Assembly: GCA_017848115.1 (NCBI GenBank)
Contig: JAGAKZ010000084.1
Location: forward strand, 1-52,651
Length of the DNA: 52,651 nt
Source of the DNA: Oscillospiraceae bacterium
GTDB taxonomy: Bacteria; Bacillota; Clostridia; Oscillospirales; Ruminococcaceae
Direction of reading: 5' to 3'
Positions 18,343-26,176 of the stretch are shown one piece after another. How positions within the stretch are numbered: position 1 is the stretch's first letter; each line of letters begins with the position of its first letter. The translations under genes and the position numbers were made by a program. Below the pieces are notes generated by a model. It was given only the letters and a program-made list of their open reading frames with translations, was not told the DNA's origin and searched no databases.

Positions 18343-18786
18343 ATGTGGAGTAAGCAAAGTTCTGTTTTATTATCAAAAGGGTTAATAATTCTGGGGTTCA
18401 TAATGACAGCGATAATTATTCCTTTTGTACCATCATGTGCGAAGTTTTTTGATACAATATCAGACGAAAAACCAGTGTGGATGTTTTTGACGGTTATTAT
18501 ATATATCACACTTGTTTTTGTAGTGATTCTTCTTACCATGCTTTTTAAACTTCTGCATAACATATCAAAAGAAATTGTATTTGTTGATAAAAATACAAAT
18601 CTTTTAAGAGGAATTTCGTGGTGCTGTTTTCTTATCGCTTTTATCTATCTTGTATTTGGTATAGCTATTCAGGCATCATTCCTTGTTGCATTCATTGCAG
18701 GATTTATGGGGTTGATACTCAGAATTCTCAAAAACGTATTTGCCGAGGCGGTGAGTATAAGGGAAGAAAATGACTATACTATATAG
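18343..18786 (+). CDS. DUF2975-type membrane protein
   Basis: 147 residues with four predicted membrane helices. It contains the DUF2975 pattern: an N-terminal KQSSVLLSKGLIILGF, a middle VDKNTNLLRGISWCCFLIA (the F/V-x-x-x-N-x-x-x-L-R segment) and a C-terminal VFAEAVSIREENDYTI. Function is unknown. Such proteins are typically followed by a small Xre-type regulator, as here (22 bases on). Together they may form a membrane-regulator pair controlling this cluster. Confidence 0.85.
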   Translation: MWSKQSSVLLSKGLIILGFIMTAIIIPFVPSCAKFFDTISDEKPVWMFLTVIIYITLVFVVILLTMLFKLLHNISKEIVFVDKNTNLLRGISWCCFLIAFIYLVFGIAIQASFLVAFIAGFMGLILRILKNVFAEAVSIREENDYTI

Positions 18787-18808
18787 AGAACAGAAGGAGT
18801 GATTATAT

Positions 18809-19015
18809 ATGCCTATTGTTGTAAATCTTGATGTAATGATGGCAAAAAGAAAAATTTCGTCAGGTGAGCTGGCAGAGAAGATAGATATAACGCCGGCTAA
18901 TCTTTCAATACTCAAAACAGGCAAAGCGAAAGCAATAAGGTTTTCGACGCTCGAAAAAATATGCGAAATACTTGAATGTCAGCCGGGCGATATACTTGAA
19001 TATACAGAGGAGTGA
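18809..19015 (+). CDS. Small Xre/YozG-type helix-turn-helix regulator
   Basis: 68 residues, almost all of it an HTH: VNLDVMMAKRKISSGELAEKIDIT, PANLSILKTGKAKAIRFSTLEKICEILECQPGDILEY. This is the HTH_26 form (YozG/Cro-like) commonly partnered with DUF2975 proteins. It probably autoregulates the cluster from the promoter at 18267. The start follows GAAGGAG. Confidence 0.92.
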   Translation: MPIVVNLDVMMAKRKISSGELAEKIDITPANLSILKTGKAKAIRFSTLEKICEILECQPGDILEYTEE

Positions 19016-19021
19016 TGTGTA

Positions 19022-20545
19022 GTGGAGATTACAGATGGTATTTATACGGGTTATGAACCGGATGAAAACAAAGTTTATACAACACGTGAGAAAATAACAG
19101 CATTTGCAAGTCTTGGGGCAGGAGCTTTTTTTACAGAAGTTATAGTGAGGTCTTCAAGTGGTGCGGTTGGTTATTCAATATGGTTTTTACTTTTGATGGC
19201 TCTTTACCTTTTTTTCAGAAGAAAAGAAATAAAATTAAAAAATAAGTTTTCTGTATTGCAACTTGCGCTTATTATTGTATTTACAGTCAATCTTAATTTT
19301 ATATCATCAGAAATAGCTTATCTTGTTGACCTTGCATTTTTACATACTATGATATCATATTTTATTTACAATACATCTCAGGGAAATACAACTATAAGTG
19401 ATTATTGTTTTCTGGATATATTGTTTTCGGTATTCAAAGCGCCGTTCAAAAATTTTTCAAGATGTATTAAAACGATGGTAGCGGCTTCATTTTCAGTTAA
19501 AAAAACAGGAAATATAAAATATATATTTCTGGGACTTATTATGGCTGTACCAAGTGTTGTAATAGTTTTGCCGCTCCTTTTGAACAGCGACAATAACATG
19601 AAAATATTCTTTGAAGATTTTTTTAATAAAATGTATTCTGATATAGATATGCGAGCTTTTATTTCAAGATTTTTATTTTCAATGATTATAGGTAGTTTTG
19701 TTTTCAGTGTTTTTTATACAAATAAATATGAAGATGCACCAAACAGAGATGAGCAGAAATATCAGATAGACCGTATGGAAAAATTTGAACCGCTTGTTAT
19801 GTGTGTGATGGTGATACCGATATGTATTTTGTATGCTATATTTTTTGTGTCACAATTAAGTTATTTTATATCTGCATTTTTTGGAACACTCCCTGAACAG
19901 TTCAGTTATTCAGAGTATGCAAGACAAGGTTTTTTTGAACTGTGTGAAATAGCTGTTATAAATCTTCTTGTTATTGTCTTTATAAACTTTTTTGTAAAAA
20001 AACCTGAAGACACTATTCCTCTTAAGCTGAAAATATGTATAATTGTTTTATCCGGTTTTACTGAAATACTTATAGCAACAGCGGTGAGCAAGATGGTAAT
20101 GTATATAAGTGAATACGGATTTACACGTATGAGAGTATGTACGACATGGTTTATGATGCTTCTTGCAGGTTGTTTTGCACTTATTATAACCAAACAGATT
20201 CATCCAAAACTAAGTCTTGTAAAATCTATAGTAATTCTTTCAGTTGCGTCTGTAAGTATTCTTTCTTTTGGCAGACCTGATGCACATATAGCAAAATGGA
20301 ATATACAGCTTTATGAAATTGGAGTGACTGAGGAACTTGATATAGATACACTGTCACGTTTATCCTATGAAGCTGTTCCGTATATAGACAAGTTTGCACA
20401 GAGCGGTGACAGATTAAGTGACCAAGCAAGTGAAATGCTTATGCGTAAAGCAAAAAATCTGAAAATTAGTCAGCATAACTGGACTAAATACACATATCCC
20501 GTTGCAAAAGCCGAAAAAATATTTGAAAAATATCTTCCTGATTAA
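19022..20545 (+). CDS. Polytopic membrane protein, DUF4173/DUF4153-like
   Basis: 507 residues with about ten membrane helices and a soluble tail of about 90 residues. The segment FEPLVMCVMVIPICILYAIF followed by FSYSEYARQGFFELCEIAVINLLVIVF resembles the YxEYxRxGFFxL block of DUF4173/DUF4153 proteins. Function is unknown. It starts at GTG 19022, eight bases after AGGAG that overlaps the stop of the regulator gene, so the three genes are one transcript. The cluster ends in a terminator. Confidence 0.75.
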   Translation: MEITDGIYTGYEPDENKVYTTREKITAFASLGAGAFFTEVIVRSSSGAVGYSIWFLLLMALYLFFRRKEIKLKNKFSVLQLALIIVFTVNLNFISSEIAYLVDLAFLHTMISYFIYNTSQGNTTISDYCFLDILFSVFKAPFKNFSRCIKTMVAASFSVKKTGNIKYIFLGLIMAVPSVVIVLPLLLNSDNNMKIFFEDFFNKMYSDIDMRAFISRFLFSMIIGSFVFSVFYTNKYEDAPNRDEQKYQIDRMEKFEPLVMCVMVIPICILYAIFFVSQLSYFISAFFGTLPEQFSYSEYARQGFFELCEIAVINLLVIVFINFFVKKPEDTIPLKLKICIIVLSGFTEILIATAVSKMVMYISEYGFTRMRVCTTWFMMLLAGCFALIITKQIHPKLSLVKSIVILSVASVSILSFGRPDAHIAKWNIQLYEIGVTEELDIDTLSRLSYEAVPYIDKFAQSGDRLSDQASEMLMRKAKNLKISQHNWTKYTYPVAKAEKIFEKYLPD

Positions 20546-20554
20546 AAATTAAAT

Positions 20555-20590
20555 GGAAATCGAAATAAATACTCGATTTCCGTTTTTTTT
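20555..20590 (+). terminator. Terminator of the DUF2975/Xre/membrane-protein cluster
   Basis: Perfect 9-bp stem GGAAATCGA (20555-20563) and TCGATTTCC (20573-20581), then G and eight T. Confidence 0.9.
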
Positions 20591-20643
20591 GCTTTAAAGT
20601 AATAATTGCTATTTTGTGCTCCGAATAAAAAATATTAAAAAAG

Positions 20644-20672
20644 ATGACAAACCCAAAAATATATGATATAAT
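20644..20672 (+). promoter_or_regulatory. Promoter of the pflA operon
   Basis: ATGACA 20644-20649, 17-bp spacer, TATAAT 20667-20672. Predicted transcription start is near 20679, which excludes the in-frame GTG at that position as translation start. Confidence 0.65.
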
Positions 20673-20717
20673 AAAAAAGTGTTTGCACAGATACTAATCT
20701 TAAGAGAGGAAGCGAAT

Positions 20718-21464
20718 TTGATTTTGAGTACAAAGGGAATAGTTCATTCACTCGAAAGTTTCGGAGCCGCTGATGGACCGGGAGTAAGATTTGTAGTTTT
20801 TTTAAAAGGCTGCAATCTAAGATGCAAGTATTGTCACAATCCTGATTCATGGGGTGAGACAGGAGGAGAAGAAACTGATGCCGGTCAGCTTATAAAAAAG
20901 ATACTCAGATACAAAAGTTATTGGGGTGAAGAGGGCGGTATCACAGTGAGTGGCGGAGAACCGCTTATTCAGATAGATTTTGTAACCGAACTTTTTAAAC
21001 TTGCAAAGGCTGAAGGAATACATACAGCTATAGATACATCAGGGGAGCCGTTTACTGTTGAAGAACCATTTATTTCGAAATTTAATGAGCTTATGAAATA
21101 TACAGACCTTGTTTTACTTGATATAAAAGAAATAAATGATGAACGTCATAAAGAACTTACAGGTAAGACAAATAAAAATATACTTTCACTTGCACAGTAT
21201 CTTTCACAAATAAAAAAGCCTGTATGGATAAGACACGTTCTTGTGCCTGAAAATACAGATTATGATGAAGATCTTGATGCTCTTGGTGAATTTATATCAA
21301 CTCTCTCAAATGTAAAAAAAGTAGAAGTGCTTCCGTATCATACGCTTGGAGTTTTTAAATGGGAAAAACTTGGCATAAAATATAGACTTGAAGGAATTTC
21401 TTCACCGTCTTCCGAACGTATGACAAATGCACAGAAACGTCTTGGGTGTAATAAATATTCCTGA
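20718..21464 (+). CDS. pflA: Pyruvate formate-lyase-activating enzyme
   Basis: About 248 residues, normal for PflA. Radical SAM enzyme that installs the glycyl radical on pyruvate formate-lyase. The cluster motif CNLRCKYCHNPDSW (CxxxCxxC), the opening KGIVHSLESFGAADGPGVRFVVFLKGC, and the SAM-binding ITVSGGEPLIQ and IDTSGEP are all present. The start is TTG 20718, seven bases after AGAGAGGA. No pflB lies in the window; the next gene, 22 bases on, is a dehydratase-family protein. Specificity for another glycyl-radical enzyme is possible, but the sequence looks like canonical PflA. Confidence 0.9.
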   Translation: MILSTKGIVHSLESFGAADGPGVRFVVFLKGCNLRCKYCHNPDSWGETGGEETDAGQLIKKILRYKSYWGEEGGITVSGGEPLIQIDFVTELFKLAKAEGIHTAIDTSGEPFTVEEPFISKFNELMKYTDLVLLDIKEINDERHKELTGKTNKNILSLAQYLSQIKKPVWIRHVLVPENTDYDEDLDALGEFISTLSNVKKVEVLPYHTLGVFKWEKLGIKYRLEGISSPSSERMTNAQKRLGCNKYS

Positions 21465-21486
21465 TTTTTTAAGGAGGAAATAAAAA

Positions 21487-22737
21487 ATGAATGCAAAGCC
21501 TGATTTTATAGATTTTACTGAAGAAATGCGTAAAGAGTATAAAATACTTATCCCAAACGCACTTCCTATTCATTTTGAACTGATGCGTGAAGTGTTTGTA
21601 ATGTATGGATATAATATGGAGTTGCTTAATTATGAAGGTCATGATGTAATAGAAACAGGACTTAAGTATGTTCATAATGATACATGCTATCCGGGAATAG
21701 TTGTTATAGGACAGCTAATGTATGCGCTTCTTTCAGGTGATTATGACATACATAAAACTGCTCTTATGCTTTATCAGACAGGTGGAGGATGTCGTGCGTC
21801 AAATTACGTTCATCTTCTCAGAAGAGCGTTAAAACAGGCAGGACTCGGATTTGTTCCTGTTATTTCAATAAATTTCGGCGGAATAGAAAAATACAGCGGC
21901 TTTAAAGTTACCGCTCCAATGTTTGTAAAGGGGCTTATGTCATGGCTCTATGGCGATTTTCTTATGCTTCTTTACAATCAGACAAAGCCGTATGAGAAAA
22001 AAGAAAATTGCACAGACAAACTTCTTGCAAAATGGAACTCGGAAATAATCCGTCAGTTTAAAGCAAACAAGGGACTTACAAATCCGGCTATAAAGAAAAA
22101 TTTTCGTGCTATTGCGAGTGATTTCAGTAAAATTCCTGTACATAAAAAGAATAAAGTAAGAGTAGGAATAGTAGGAGAGTTGTATGTAAAATATGCACGT
22201 TTCGGAAATAATCATCTGCAGGAATTTTTGTGGGCACACGGTTGTGAAGTATTTATTCCCGGAATACTGGGTTTTGCAATGTACAGTCTTAGCATAGGTA
22301 TGGAAGACAAGAAACTTTACGGTGAAAAAGCAGGAGCTGTAATGTTTAGTAAAATATCTGTAAAATATATAGAGTCACTTGAAAAAATAATGCTTGATGT
22401 TCTTAAAGATTACAAATGCTTTAAAGCGCCAATGCCTTTTGGTGAAATCAAAAAATTAGGCAAGAAAGTTATAAGTACAGGAGTAAAAATGGGTGAAGGC
22501 TGGCTGTTACCTGCTGAAATGATGGAACTTGTCAGCAGTGGTGTAAATAATGTTATCTGTTGTCAGCCATTTGGCTGTATGCCAAATCATATAGTCGGAA
22601 AAGGCGTTATAAGAAGTGTAAGAGAAAATTATCCTGATGCAAATATATGCACTATAGATTATGACGCAGGCGCAACAAAAGTAAATCAGGAAAACAGAAT
22701 AAAGCTTATGCTCTCAGTAGCAAATGAAAAACAGTAA
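21487..22737 (+). CDS. 2-hydroxyacyl-CoA dehydratase-family protein (DUF2229-like)
   Basis: 416 residues, soluble. It matches the D-component/DUF2229 region of 2-hydroxyacyl-CoA dehydratases and their large activase fusions: VHNDTCYPGIVVIGQ, LYQTGGGCRASNYV, VGIVGELYVKYARFGNN, VICCQPFGCMPNHIVGKG. The cysteines in DTCYP, GGGCR and CCQPFGC could hold an iron-sulfur cluster. The activase (BadF/HgdC) part usually fused or adjacent is absent here. True dehydration of a hydroxyacyl-CoA is therefore not assured, and the function is unknown. It is second in an operon with pflA, with a strong AAGGAGG start. Confidence 0.7.
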   Translation: MNAKPDFIDFTEEMRKEYKILIPNALPIHFELMREVFVMYGYNMELLNYEGHDVIETGLKYVHNDTCYPGIVVIGQLMYALLSGDYDIHKTALMLYQTGGGCRASNYVHLLRRALKQAGLGFVPVISINFGGIEKYSGFKVTAPMFVKGLMSWLYGDFLMLLYNQTKPYEKKENCTDKLLAKWNSEIIRQFKANKGLTNPAIKKNFRAIASDFSKIPVHKKNKVRVGIVGELYVKYARFGNNHLQEFLWAHGCEVFIPGILGFAMYSLSIGMEDKKLYGEKAGAVMFSKISVKYIESLEKIMLDVLKDYKCFKAPMPFGEIKKLGKKVISTGVKMGEGWLLPAEMMELVSSGVNNVICCQPFGCMPNHIVGKGVIRSVRENYPDANICTIDYDAGATKVNQENRIKLMLSVANEKQ

Positions 22738-22784
22738 TGATTTTCAAATAATACTTTTTCTTTTTATGAATGGACTGATGTATT

Positions 22785-23093
22785 ATGATATGCAGTTTGA
22801 ATGAAATAAAAAAGAAGGAAGTTATAGATGTTGATACAGGAGAAAAGTTGGGTTTTATCGACGATATAGAAGTTGATACCGTTACATCATCTGTACGTAC
22901 TCTTACTATATACGGAAGGAAAAGTATATTCAGTCTGTATCCGAAAGAACCTGATATAATCATAAAATGCAACGAAATAAAATTGATAGGAACCGATACT
23001 ATACTGGTGTCATTTCCGAAAAACAGTCATAAAAGCAATGATGAAGATGTAGTAAAAAGCAAGAAAATAGTGTATAAAAATTTATTTTCTTAA
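22785..23093 (+). CDS. YlmC/YmxH-type PRC-barrel protein
   Basis: 102 residues with a PRC-barrel: SLNEIKKKEVIDVDTGEKLGFIDDIEVD, then RKSIFSLYPKEPDIIIKCNEIKLIGTDTILV. This family (YlmC/YmxH) is conserved in spore-forming Firmicutes, where ylmC lies near sigG in Bacillus; no clear biochemical role is known. Here sigG is 3 kb away on the other strand. The start has only a weak ribosome site. Confidence 0.82.
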   Translation: MICSLNEIKKKEVIDVDTGEKLGFIDDIEVDTVTSSVRTLTIYGRKSIFSLYPKEPDIIIKCNEIKLIGTDTILVSFPKNSHKSNDEDVVKSKKIVYKNLFS

Positions 23094-23141
23094 ATATTAC
23101 TTCGGAATATTTGCTTTTGTATATTAAGGAGGTTTAAAATT

Positions 23142-24041
23142 ATGTATTGCAGAAATTGTGGAACACCATATTCCGGAGGTGTTGTATGTGAAAGATGCGG
23201 AACAAGATATACCGATGAAGAGCTTAATGAATATGCGTCTATGGCAGGCAAAGCCAAATCATCAAAAAGTCCTGTAGTAATCATTTTGATTATTGTAGCT
23301 GTAATGGGAATAATTGGCATTCTTGGAGTATTGGCAGCCATATTTGTTCCTGCATTTATCGGATATCAGGTTAGAAGCAGAGAGGCTCAGGAGATGGTAG
23401 CATCAAGACAGGAAGCCAATAGTGCATATTATGAAGAAAACGCATCATATGATGAAGAAAGAGCTTCTTACAGTGAAGGATATGCTTGCGAAGATGATGC
23501 AGAAGAATCGGTTCGTGGCGTTGACAAAAATGAGTATATGAAAGAAAATGGTGTATATCAGAGCGGTACATATGAATGTGGCGTTGATATCCCCGAAGGC
23601 GAATACATAGTTGTTTCATCAGGTGGCGGTTACGGAGATTTTTATTTTGGAGTATATACTCAGAGTGATTGTTCAGATGAGTCAGAACTTTATGGTAACT
23701 GGTATCAGGGAAATATGTATGTTAAATTAAGTGAAGGACAGTTTGTTCATTTTGCTCATGCAACAATGTACGATCCGGAAGTTAATGATGTTAAAGTAGG
23801 CGAAACATCATATGGTGCTATGTATAAAGTCGGAAAAGATATAGAACCGGGAAGATATCTTATAAAATCTACAGAAGAAGGATATGGCTGTGAGTATACT
23901 ATCTATTCATCACTTGACGCTGTAATCCCTGTAGTGAGAGACAGTAATTACTGTGATTTTTATGATTCGGATAGTGTTTTAGTAGAACTTTCTGAAGGTG
24001 AATATATCAGTCTTTCATTTGGTAAACTGGAAAAAGAATAA
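23142..24041 (+). CDS. Zinc-ribbon membrane protein with two extracellular beta repeats
   Basis: 299 residues. A zinc ribbon at the very N-terminus (CRNCGTPYSGGVVCERCG, two CxxC pairs) is followed by one membrane helix (about 45-70), an acidic Tyr/Glu-rich spacer, and two related beta modules: GVYQSGTYECGVDIPEGEYIV (about 137) and YGAMYKVGKDIEPGRYLI (about 228). The orientation is ribbon inside, beta modules outside. The G-x-Y-x-V-G-x-D-I-P/E-x-G-x-Y pattern is common in Firmicute surface proteins of unknown role. It is transcribed with or after ylmC and ends in a terminator. Confidence 0.7.
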   Translation: MYCRNCGTPYSGGVVCERCGTRYTDEELNEYASMAGKAKSSKSPVVIILIIVAVMGIIGILGVLAAIFVPAFIGYQVRSREAQEMVASRQEANSAYYEENASYDEERASYSEGYACEDDAEESVRGVDKNEYMKENGVYQSGTYECGVDIPEGEYIVVSSGGGYGDFYFGVYTQSDCSDESELYGNWYQGNMYVKLSEGQFVHFAHATMYDPEVNDVKVGETSYGAMYKVGKDIEPGRYLIKSTEEGYGCEYTIYSSLDAVIPVVRDSNYCDFYDSDSVLVELSEGEYISLSFGKLEKE

Positions 24042-24051
24042 GTTTATATAA

Positions 24052-24096
24052 AAAAATAGTGTTTGAAATTAAAAATTTTCAGGCACTATTTTTTTA
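24052..24096 (+). terminator. Terminator before the rpsB promoter
   Basis: AAAAATAGTG (24052-24061) pairs with CACTATTTTT (24084-24093), with inner TGAAA/TTTCA pairing, followed by T residues. Confidence 0.75.
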
Positions 24097-24197
24097 TTGT
24101 AACTGTTAAAAAAACAATAGTTAAAATATAGAGAAAATAACTAAAAAAACATTCTTGTGTTTATAAAAATTTGTTTTATAAATTTTTCTTTAGTTTA

Positions 24198-24226
24198 TTG
24201 AAAAAGTAATCAGAATATGATATAAT
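24198..24226 (+). promoter_or_regulatory. rpsB-tsf promoter
   Basis: TTGAAA 24198-24203, 17-bp spacer, TATAAT 24221-24226. The predicted start near 24233 gives a leader of about 117 bases. Confidence 0.8.
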
Positions 24227-24242
24227 ATTAAGGCAATTCGCA

Positions 24243-24309
24243 CGTTGGTGATTTTGCAGATTGGTGCCTTTCTTGTTTCGGGAAGGTTATCTGCAAGCTA
24301 AGACCAGCG
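24243..24309 (+). promoter_or_regulatory. Structured 5' leader of rpsB, probable S2 autoregulatory element
   Basis: Three nested stems can be drawn. CGTTGGT (24243-24249) pairs with ACCAGCG (24303-24309), one G-U. TTGCAGAT (24254-24261) pairs perfectly with ATCTGCAA (24289-24296). CCTTTC (24267-24272) pairs with GGAAGG (24281-24286), one G-U. No T run or alternative terminator follows; the ribosome site of rpsB is about 28 bases downstream. Ribosomal protein operons commonly carry leaders bound by their own product; that S2 binds here is inference. Confidence 0.6.
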
Positions 24310-24349
24310 GAGGGAATAATAAAAAACCAATTTATAGGAGGAACTACAA

Positions 24350-25087
24350 ATGTCAGTAGTATCAATGAAACAGCTTCTTGAAGCTGGCGTACATTTCGGT
24401 CACCAGACAAGAAGATGGAACCCAAAAATGGCACCTTATATCTTTACAGAAAGAAACGGTATCTATATTATCGATCTTCAGAAGACTGTAAAGAAGCTCG
24501 AAGAAGCTTATATGTTTATCCGTGATATATCAGCTCAGGGCGAATCAGTATTATTCGTAGGTACAAAGAAGCAGGCTGGCGATTCTGTTAAGGAAGAAGC
24601 TATCCGTGCAGGCGCTCACTACGTAAATGCTCGTTGGCTCGGCGGTATGATGACAAACTTCGAAACAATCAAGAACAGAATCAAGCGTCTTGAACAGTTG
24701 AGAAAGATGGAAGAAGACGGCACATTCGCACTTCTCCCTAAGAAGGAAGTAAGCAAGCTTACACTCGAAATCGAAAAGCTTGAAAAATTCCTTGGCGGTA
24801 TCAAGACAATGAAGAAGCTCCCAGGCGCTTTGTTCATCGTTGACCCAAGAAAAGAAAAGATTGCAGTTGCAGAAGCTAAGAAACTCAATATTCCGATTGT
24901 TGCTATCGTAGATACAAACTGTGATCCGGACGAAGTAGACTATGTTATCCCTGGTAACGATGACGCTATCAGAGCTGTTAAGCTTATCGCTGGCGCAATG
25001 GCTAATGCTATCATCGAAGGCAGACAGGGCGAACAGGAAAATGCTGAAGAAGCTGCTGTTGAAGAACAGGAAGAAGCAGCAGAATAA
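24350..25087 (+). CDS. rpsB: 30S ribosomal protein S2
   Basis: 245 residues with textbook S2 sequence: [59 protein letters not shown], followed by an acidic tail. It binds late to the 30S head-platform junction and is needed for S1 and mRNA placement. Codon use is clearly biased (AAG, CTC, GCT) compared with neighbours, as expected for a highly expressed gene. It starts after TAGGAGG and is followed by tsf. Confidence 0.98.
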   Translation: MSVVSMKQLLEAGVHFGHQTRRWNPKMAPYIFTERNGIYIIDLQKTVKKLEEAYMFIRDISAQGESVLFVGTKKQAGDSVKEEAIRAGAHYVNARWLGGMMTNFETIKNRIKRLEQLRKMEEDGTFALLPKKEVSKLTLEIEKLEKFLGGIKTMKKLPGALFIVDPRKEKIAVAEAKKLNIPIVAIVDTNCDPDEVDYVIPGNDDAIRAVKLIAGAMANAIIEGRQGEQENAEEAAVEEQEEAAE

Positions 25088-25100
25088 TCTCATAAAACAA

Positions 25101-25153
25101 AAACCCGAATTGCATAGTATCTTTCTATTAAGATTACCTAAAATTCGGGTTTC
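25101..25153 (+). other. Intercistronic hairpin between rpsB and tsf
   Basis: Perfect 11-bp stem AAACCCGAATT (25101-25111) and AATTCGGGTTT (25142-25152) enclosing 30 bases. It is followed by CTTAATATT, a poor T run, so partial termination or an mRNA-stability structure is more likely than full termination. Confidence 0.65.
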
Positions 25154-25193
25154 TTAATATTAATTGTTGATATAATTACAGGAGGTAATAACG

Positions 25194-26111
25194 ATGGGTA
25201 AAGCATCAGTTTCAGAAATTAAAGATCTCATGAAAGCAACAGGCGTTGGCATGATGGATTGTAAAAAGGCTCTTGAAGAAAACGATGGCGATATGGATAA
25301 GGCTATTGAATTCCTCAGAGAAAAAGGTCTTGCTACACAGGCTAAGAAGAGCAGCAGAGCAGCAGCTGAAGGTGTCGTAACAGCAGTTGTTGAAGGTAAC
25401 GTAGGTGTTCTTCTTGAAGTAAATACAGAAACAGATTTTGCTGCTAACACAGATGACGTAAGAAACTTCGTTGATGCTGTAGCAAAGACAATCGTTGAAA
25501 AGAATCCTGCTGACGTTGAAGCTCTTACAAATACAGCTATCAGCGGTGGTACAGGCACAGTAGGCGAAGCTCTTACAGAACTCGCTGGTATGAAGATCAG
25601 AGAAAACATCGTTATCAGACGTTTCCTCAGATTTGAAGGTGCTATGGCTTCATACATCCACAACGGCGGAAGTATCGGCGTTATGGTTAAGATGGATACA
25701 GATCTTTCAAACGATCAGGTTGCTGCAATTGGTAAGGACGTAGCAATGCAGTCAGCAGCTCTCAGCGCATCATACCTCTGCCGTGAACAGGTTCCAGCAG
25801 AAGTAGTTGCTAAGGAAAGAGAAATCATGATGGCTCAGATGTCAGAAGATCCTAAGATGGCTAACAAGCCTGATCAGGTTAAGTCCAAGATCGTTGACGG
25901 TAAGGTTGAAAAGTTCTACAAAGAAAACTGTCTCCTCGAACAGGCTTTTGTTAAGGATGATAAGCTTTCAGTTCAGGAATACGTTGACGCAGAAGCTAAG
26001 AAGCTCGGCGGTTCTATCAAGGTTGTAGAAGTTGTACGTTACGAACGTGGTGAAGGTATCGAAAAGAAGGAAGATGACTTCGCTGCTGAAGTAGCAAGCA
26101 TGATGAAATAA
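25194..26111 (+). CDS. tsf: Translation elongation factor Ts
   Basis: 305 residues. The nucleotide exchange factor for EF-Tu: N-terminal UBA-like domain (VSEIKDLMKATGVGMMDCKKALEENDGDMDKAIEFLREKG), the TDFAANT core motif, and the dimer-domain VAMQSAA region. Codon bias matches rpsB. It starts at ATG after AGGAGG and ends before a bidirectional terminator shared with sigG. Confidence 0.98.
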   Translation: MGKASVSEIKDLMKATGVGMMDCKKALEENDGDMDKAIEFLREKGLATQAKKSSRAAAEGVVTAVVEGNVGVLLEVNTETDFAANTDDVRNFVDAVAKTIVEKNPADVEALTNTAISGGTGTVGEALTELAGMKIRENIVIRRFLRFEGAMASYIHNGGSIGVMVKMDTDLSNDQVAAIGKDVAMQSAALSASYLCREQVPAEVVAKEREIMMAQMSEDPKMANKPDQVKSKIVDGKVEKFYKENCLLEQAFVKDDKLSVQEYVDAEAKKLGGSIKVVEVVRYERGEGIEKKEDDFAAEVASMMK

Positions 26112-26131
26112 TCTTTGTAAATAAATATATT

Positions 26132-26175
26132 AAAAGCTGTGCGTTTTGCAAACTAAAACGCGCAGCTTTTAACTT
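26132..26175. terminator. Bidirectional terminator between tsf and sigG
   Basis: AAAAGCTGTGCGTTTT (26132-26147) pairs with AAAACGCGCAGCTTTT (26155-26170) with one G-U. Confidence 0.85.
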
Positions 26176-26176
26176 T

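Noticed and set aside
23300-23370. Pilin-like membrane segment in the zinc-ribbon protein
   Set aside because: The hydrophobic run with VPAFIGYQ looks pilin-like, but it lacks the Gly/Phe/Glu processing site and lies 45 residues into the protein after a zinc ribbon.
24231-24349. T-box leader upstream of rpsB (TGGTGCC resembles part of a T-box)
   Set aside because: There is no TGGNACCGCG antiterminator sequence, no specifier stem and no terminator; the gene is ribosomal, not an aminoacylation gene.
24551-25093. 180-residue minus-strand open frame opposite rpsB
   Set aside because: It arises from the strong codon bias of rpsB; no ribosome site and no domain.
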